Below are positions 60,585 to 64,000 of a stretch of 64,000 nt of DNA, piece by piece. The stretch covers positions 3,485,501 through 3,549,500 of the forward strand of contig NZ_CP125380.1 of assembly GCF_034009455.1 (NCBI RefSeq), written 5' to 3'. This DNA is from Pseudomonas sp. P5_109. Its GTDB lineage: Bacteria; Pseudomonadota; Gammaproteobacteria; Pseudomonadales; Pseudomonadaceae. The notes under the pieces are model-generated. The model saw nothing but the letters and a program-made list of their open reading frames with translations, was not told the DNA's origin and made no database searches. The translations under genes and the position numbers were made by a program. The first letter of the stretch is position 1; each line of letters opens with the position of its first letter.

Positions 60585-60968
60585 ATGAGCATCTTCACCC
60601 ATGTCACCGTCGGTACCAACGACCTGCAAAAAGCCCGTGGTTTTTACGACAACGTACTCGGCGCACTCGGCCAGAAACGCATCGCCGATCTGGAGAACAA
60701 TGGCTCGATCTGGGGCGAAAACGCGCCGTCTTTCTTCGTTTTGAAACCGGCAAACGGCGCACCTGCCAGCGTTGGCAATGGTGTCACCGTCAGTTTTGAG
60801 GCACCAACCCGTGCCGCAATCGATGCCTTCCATGCCGCGGCATTGGCCGCTGGCGGTACATGTGCAGGCTTGCCAGGGCCACGTGACTGGGCACCGAATG
60901 CCTATGCTGCTTATGCCCGTGATCTGGACGGTAACAAACTGGCCGCGTATTGCTTCAAAGCAGCTTAA
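60585..60968 (+). CDS. Small VOC (glyoxalase-fold) protein
   Basis: A 127-residue single-module VOC protein. It begins MSIFTHVTVGTNDLQKARGFYDNVLGALG and ends with DLDGNKLAAYCF, the paired strands with His and Glu-like ligands of glyoxalase/bleomycin-resistance proteins; the final metal residue position has Lys-Leu instead of the usual Ile-Glu. Its gene starts 24 bp after adhC, probably in one transcript. It may help with glutathione adducts (inference). Confidence 0.82.
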   Translation: MSIFTHVTVGTNDLQKARGFYDNVLGALGQKRIADLENNGSIWGENAPSFFVLKPANGAPASVGNGVTVSFEAPTRAAIDAFHAAALAAGGTCAGLPGPRDWAPNAYAAYARDLDGNKLAAYCFKAA

Positions 60969-61045
60969 GCCGTTTGGGAAGAGGCCAGCGTTGGTTCAGC
61001 TGGCCAGCAACCTCCAGCACGACGTATTTTGCGGCCAGTTACTGA

Positions 61046-61068
61046 GGGAGCGAGCAAGCCCGCTCCCA
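61046..61068. repeat. Single REP-like palindrome
   Basis: GGGAGCGAGCAAGCCCGCTCCC is the GTGGGAGCGGGCTTGCTCGC type of Pseudomonas intergenic palindrome, different from the array type. It lies in the convergent gap between the VOC gene and dppF. Confidence 0.7.
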
Positions 61069-61073
61069 CATTC

Positions 61074-62054
61074 TTACGCCGCGCCGTCGAGGAATTGCTC
61101 GGCGTGGTGGCATGCCACCTGGCGGCTGTCGAGCAGGCGCAGGGCCGGTTCTTCAGTGCTGCAACGCTCGGTGGCGTATGGGCAGCGCTTGTGGAAGGCG
61201 CAGCCGGGTGGCGGGTTCAGCGGGTTGGGCAACTCGCCGACGATCTTGATTTTCGGTTTGTTCGGGTCCGGGTGAATGGTCGGCGTGGCCGACAACAGCG
61301 CCTGGGTGTAAGGGTGCAGAGGGCGTTCGTAGATGGCGTTCTTCGGGCCCATTTCCACCGGGCGACCGAGGTACATCACCATCACGTCATCGGCAACGTG
61401 TTGCACCACCGCCAGGTTGTGGGAGATGAACACGTAGGCGGTGTTGAACTCCTGCTGCAGGTCCATGAACAGGTTCAGCACCTGTGCCTGGATCGATACG
61501 TCCAGCGCCGAGGTCGGCTCATCCGCCACCAGTACTTTAGGCTGCAGCATCATCGCTCGGGCCAGGGCAATCCGCTGGCGTTGACCGCCAGAGAACATGT
61601 GCGGATAACGCTGGTAGTGCTCGGGCCGCAAGCCCACCTGCTTCATCATCGCCTGGACTTTCTCGCGACGTTGCGCGGCGCTCAGGTTGGTGTTGATCAG
61701 CAGCGGCTCAGCCAACTGGTCGCCGACTTTTTGCCGTGGGTTCAACGACGCGTAGGGGCTCTGGAACACCATCTGCACGTCTTTGCGCAGTTGCTTGCGC
61801 TGGGCCTTGTCGGCACCGGCGACTTCCTGGCCGGCGATTTTCAAGGAGCCGGAGGACGGTTCTTCGATCAGCGTCAGGGCCCGGGCCAGGGTGGATTTGC
61901 CGCAGCCCGATTCACCCACGACGGCGAGGGTCTTGCCGGCTTCCAGTTCGAACGACACACCGTTGAGCGCGCGTACGGTGGCGTGCCCCTTGAACATGCC
62001 ACGGGACACTTCGTAGTGACGGGTCAGGTCGCGGGCGGTAAGAACGACGGCCAT
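61074..62054 (-). CDS. dppF: Dipeptide ABC transporter ATP-binding protein
   Basis: A 326-residue ATPase with Walker A GESGCGKST (about 47-55), signature FSGGQRQRIALARAM near 160, DEPTSALDVSIQAQ, and a C-terminal oligopeptide/dipeptide extension with CAFHKRCPYATERC cysteines near 290-305 typical of the DppF/OppF family, where a [4Fe-4S]-like site may form. Its ATG overlaps the dppD stop by one base. It is last in the minus-strand dpp operon and powers peptide uptake with DppD. Confidence 0.94.
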   Translation of the reverse strand: MAVVLTARDLTRHYEVSRGMFKGHATVRALNGVSFELEAGKTLAVVGESGCGKSTLARALTLIEEPSSGSLKIAGQEVAGADKAQRKQLRKDVQMVFQSPYASLNPRQKVGDQLAEPLLINTNLSAAQRREKVQAMMKQVGLRPEHYQRYPHMFSGGQRQRIALARAMMLQPKVLVADEPTSALDVSIQAQVLNLFMDLQQEFNTAYVFISHNLAVVQHVADDVMVMYLGRPVEMGPKNAIYERPLHPYTQALLSATPTIHPDPNKPKIKIVGELPNPLNPPPGCAFHKRCPYATERCSTEEPALRLLDSRQVACHHAEQFLDGAA

Positions 62055-63022
62055 TACGCCACCTCCTGGTTCAGCGGGTAGAAGCAGCGAGCGAGGCTGT
62101 TGCTTTTCGGGTCAAGGGTCGGACGTTGTTGACGGCAGTTGTCTTTCACATACGGGCAGCGCGGCGATAGCAGGCAACCCTGCGGACGGTCGTAGCGACC
62201 GGGCACGATACCCGGCAGGGTCGACAGGCGCGCGGCACCCTGGCTGTGTTCCGGAATCGCCTTGAGCAATGCTTCGCTGTACGGGTGCGCCGGAATGTCG
62301 AACAACTGTGGCACCTGACCGACTTCGACCGCTTGGCCGGCGTACATCACGCACACGCGCTGGGCGGTTTCGGCGACGACGGCGAGGTCGTGGGTGATCA
62401 GCACCAGGCCCATGTTCTGTTCTTTCTGCAACGCCAGCAGCAGGTCCATGATCTGTGCCTGGATGGTTACGTCGAGTGCCGTGGTCGGTTCGTCGGCGAT
62501 CAGCAGTTTCGGTTCGCCGGCGATCGCCATGGCGATCGCGACACGCTGGCTCATGCCGCCGGACAGTTGATGCGGGTAGGCGTCCATGCGGCTGGCGGCG
62601 CCCGGGATCTCGACTTTCTCCAGCAGTTCGATGGCGCGCTTGCGCGCTTGTTTGCCGGACATTTTCAGGTGCAGGCGCAGCACTTCTTCGATCTGGAAAC
62701 CGACGGTGTAGCTCGGATTGAGTGCGGTCATCGGGTCCTGGAAGACCATCGACAGGTCTTTGCCGACGATCTGCCGACGCTGACGATTGCTCAACTTGAG
62801 CATGTCCTTGCCGTCGAAGCTGAGCGAGTCGGCGGTGACGATGCCGGGATGCTCGATCAGCCCCATCAGCGCCATCATGGTCACGGACTTGCCCGAACCC
62901 GACTCGCCAACGATGGCCAGTACTTCGCCTTTGTCGACTTTCAGGTCGAGGCCGTCGACTACTGGCGTGGCGTTCTTGTCGCCGAAGCGAACGTTGAGAT
63001 TCTTGATTTCTAACAATGACAT
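62054..63022 (-). CDS. dppD: Dipeptide ABC transporter ATP-binding protein
   Basis: A 322-residue ATPase with Walker [11 protein letters not shown] (about 38-47), signature [14 protein letters not shown] near 155, [14 protein letters not shown] and the C-terminal [14 protein letters not shown] extension. GAGGAG lies in front of ATG 63022. The gene sits between dppC (10-bp gap) and dppF (1-bp overlap). Confidence 0.94.
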   Translation of the reverse strand: MSLLEIKNLNVRFGDKNATPVVDGLDLKVDKGEVLAIVGESGSGKSVTMMALMGLIEHPGIVTADSLSFDGKDMLKLSNRQRRQIVGKDLSMVFQDPMTALNPSYTVGFQIEEVLRLHLKMSGKQARKRAIELLEKVEIPGAASRMDAYPHQLSGGMSQRVAIAMAIAGEPKLLIADEPTTALDVTIQAQIMDLLLALQKEQNMGLVLITHDLAVVAETAQRVCVMYAGQAVEVGQVPQLFDIPAHPYSEALLKAIPEHSQGAARLSTLPGIVPGRYDRPQGCLLSPRCPYVKDNCRQQRPTLDPKSNSLARCFYPLNQEVA

Positions 63023-63032
63023 GGGAATCTCC

Positions 63033-63950
63033 TCAGGCGGCGTTCTTGAGTTTCGGGTCCAGCGCGTCGCGCAGGCCGTCACCCATCAAGTTGATTGCCA
63101 GCACGCTGAGCAAAATGGTCAAGCCCGGCAGGCTCACCACCCACCAGGCGCGTTCGATGTAGTCGCGGGCCGAGGCCAGCATGGTGCCCCACTCAGGGGT
63201 TGGCGGTTGTACGCCAAGGCCGAGGAAGCCCAGTGCGGCGGCATCGAGGATCGCCGAGGAGAAGCTCAGGGTGGCCTGAACGATCAGCGGCGCCATGCAG
63301 TTGGGCAGCACGGTGACGAACATCAGGCGTGGCAGGCCGGCACCGGCCAGGCGCGCGGCGGTCACGTAGTCGCGGTTCAGTTCGCCCATCACCGCGGCGC
63401 GGGTCAGACGAACATAGGACGGCAACGAAACCACGGCGATGGCAATGATGGTGTTGATCAGGCCAGGGCCGAGGATGGCGACAATCGCCACGGCCAGCAG
63501 CAGCGACGGCAGGGCCAGCATGATGTCCATCAGACGCATGATGGTCGGGCCGAGCACCCGCGGGTAGAACCCGGCGAACAGGCCCAGGAGAATCCCCGGG
63601 ATCAGCGACATCACCACCGACGACAAACCGATCAGCAACGACAGGCGCGAACCATTGATCAGGCGCGACAGCAGGTCGCGGCCCAGTTCATCGGTGCCGA
63701 GCAGGAACTGCAACTGTCCACCTTCCAGCCAGGCCGGTGGGGTCAGCAGGAAGTCGCGGTACTGCTCGCTCGGGTCGTGAGGGGCGACCCACGGGGCGAA
63801 GATGGCGCAGAAAATCACCAGCAACATGAACATCAGGCCGGCGACGGCACCTTTGTTCTTGGCGAACGCTTGCCAGAATTCTTTGTACGGAGACGGGTAC
63901 AGCAGGCTTTGATCGACTGCTACCGATGGAATTGGAGTGGTCATGGTCAT
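63033..63950 (-). CDS. dppC: Dipeptide ABC transporter permease
   Basis: A 305-residue membrane protein with an N-terminal OppC-type segment, six membrane helices and the EAA-like cytoplasmic loop ([20 protein letters not shown]). It starts at ATG 63950 just after the dppB stop; ATG 63944 is equally possible, and an earlier Met would overlap dppB. It forms the channel with DppB. Confidence 0.93.
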   Translation of the reverse strand: MTMTTPIPSVAVDQSLLYPSPYKEFWQAFAKNKGAVAGLMFMLLVIFCAIFAPWVAPHDPSEQYRDFLLTPPAWLEGGQLQFLLGTDELGRDLLSRLINGSRLSLLIGLSSVVMSLIPGILLGLFAGFYPRVLGPTIMRLMDIMLALPSLLLAVAIVAILGPGLINTIIAIAVVSLPSYVRLTRAAVMGELNRDYVTAARLAGAGLPRLMFVTVLPNCMAPLIVQATLSFSSAILDAAALGFLGLGVQPPTPEWGTMLASARDYIERAWWVVSLPGLTILLSVLAINLMGDGLRDALDPKLKNAA

Positions 63951-63953
63951 GAT

Positions 63954-64000
63954 CTCAGCGCTGATGACGGATGCGTGGGTTGGCAAAGCCGTAGAGGATG
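63954..64000 (-). CDS. dppB: 3' end of the dipeptide permease gene (cut by window)
   Basis: The minus strand reads ILYGFANPRIRHQR then TGA (63956-63954). This is the C-terminal tail expected for DppB/OppB permeases (the ...YGxxDPRIR ending) and lies directly before dppC. Only about 14 codons are in the window. Confidence 0.75.

Overview
The window looks like chromosome of a Pseudomonas in the fluorescens lineage. It is GC-rich, carries four arrays of Pseudomonas-type REP palindromes (the GTAGGAGC...GCTTGCCAGCGATG type), ends in a dppBCDF operon and has a typical class III adhC. Most of it is accessory catabolic DNA: uptake systems, oxidoreductases and one local regulator per block. I saw no rRNA, tRNA, CRISPR or prophage genes.

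Region 1 (1-11975). An edge-truncated opine-dehydrogenase-like gene and a hydroxyacyl-CoA-dehydrogenase-like gene are followed by a LacI-controlled block. The block holds two divergent, related MFS transporters, the LacI regulator, a minus-strand operon (ThuA-like protein, ThDP enzyme, GMC oxidoreductase) and a HisD-family dehydrogenase. Four near-identical palindromes with core TTATACGTATAA sit in front of exactly these four transcription units, so the regulon can be read from the sequence. A factor-independent terminator closes the HisD gene.

Region 2 (11988-28563). After a 133-bp-period REP array come a GMC oxidoreductase, a four-gene polyamine-type ABC importer with a Tat-type binding protein, a compact ThDP enzyme without the usual central domain, an XRE-type regulator, and a set of Gfo/Idh/MocA dehydrogenase, GH3-like hydrolase, xylose-isomerase-like TIM barrel and a second, closely related GMC oxidoreductase. 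An EamA exporter and a LysR regulator follow. The mix (GMC oxidases, Gfo/Idh/MocA, isomerase, ThuA, ThDP lyases) suggests oxidation of sugars, cyclitols or related polyols. The substrate cannot be read from the sequence.

Region 3 (28571-31407). A 117-bp-period REP array is split by an IS110-family element of about 1.44 kb, inserted inside a REP. The element has subterminal 12-bp inverted repeats and a 3' non-coding end that carries segments matching its target and its own ends, as expected for a bridge RNA/seekRNA. Beyond the array lies a doubly truncated transporter remnant.

Region 4 (31411-54609). This is an aromatic-type catabolic region: a Rieske oxygenase with its reductase, MarR and two paralogous LysR regulators, a GlcG-like protein, amidohydrolase, NTF2-like protein, alpha/beta hydrolase, two-domain extradiol-type dioxygenase, small Rieske ferredoxin and flavin monooxygenase. 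It continues with a DUF1302/DUF1329/YCF48/RND envelope module, MFS transporter, cupin, FAH-family hydrolase, epimerase and cyclase. A recurring element, TATCG-N7-CGATA followed by an ATTAGTC box, occurs five times, before five transcription units, and probably marks a LysR regulon. Two copies lie inside the 3' ends of coding genes.

Region 5 (54668-64000). It holds an arylsulfatase with an unusual active-site motif, a LysR regulator divergent from a 2OG-Fe(II) oxygenase, a betaine-type binding protein, glutathione-dependent formaldehyde dehydrogenase with a small VOC protein, and the minus-strand dpp peptide importer running off the right edge.
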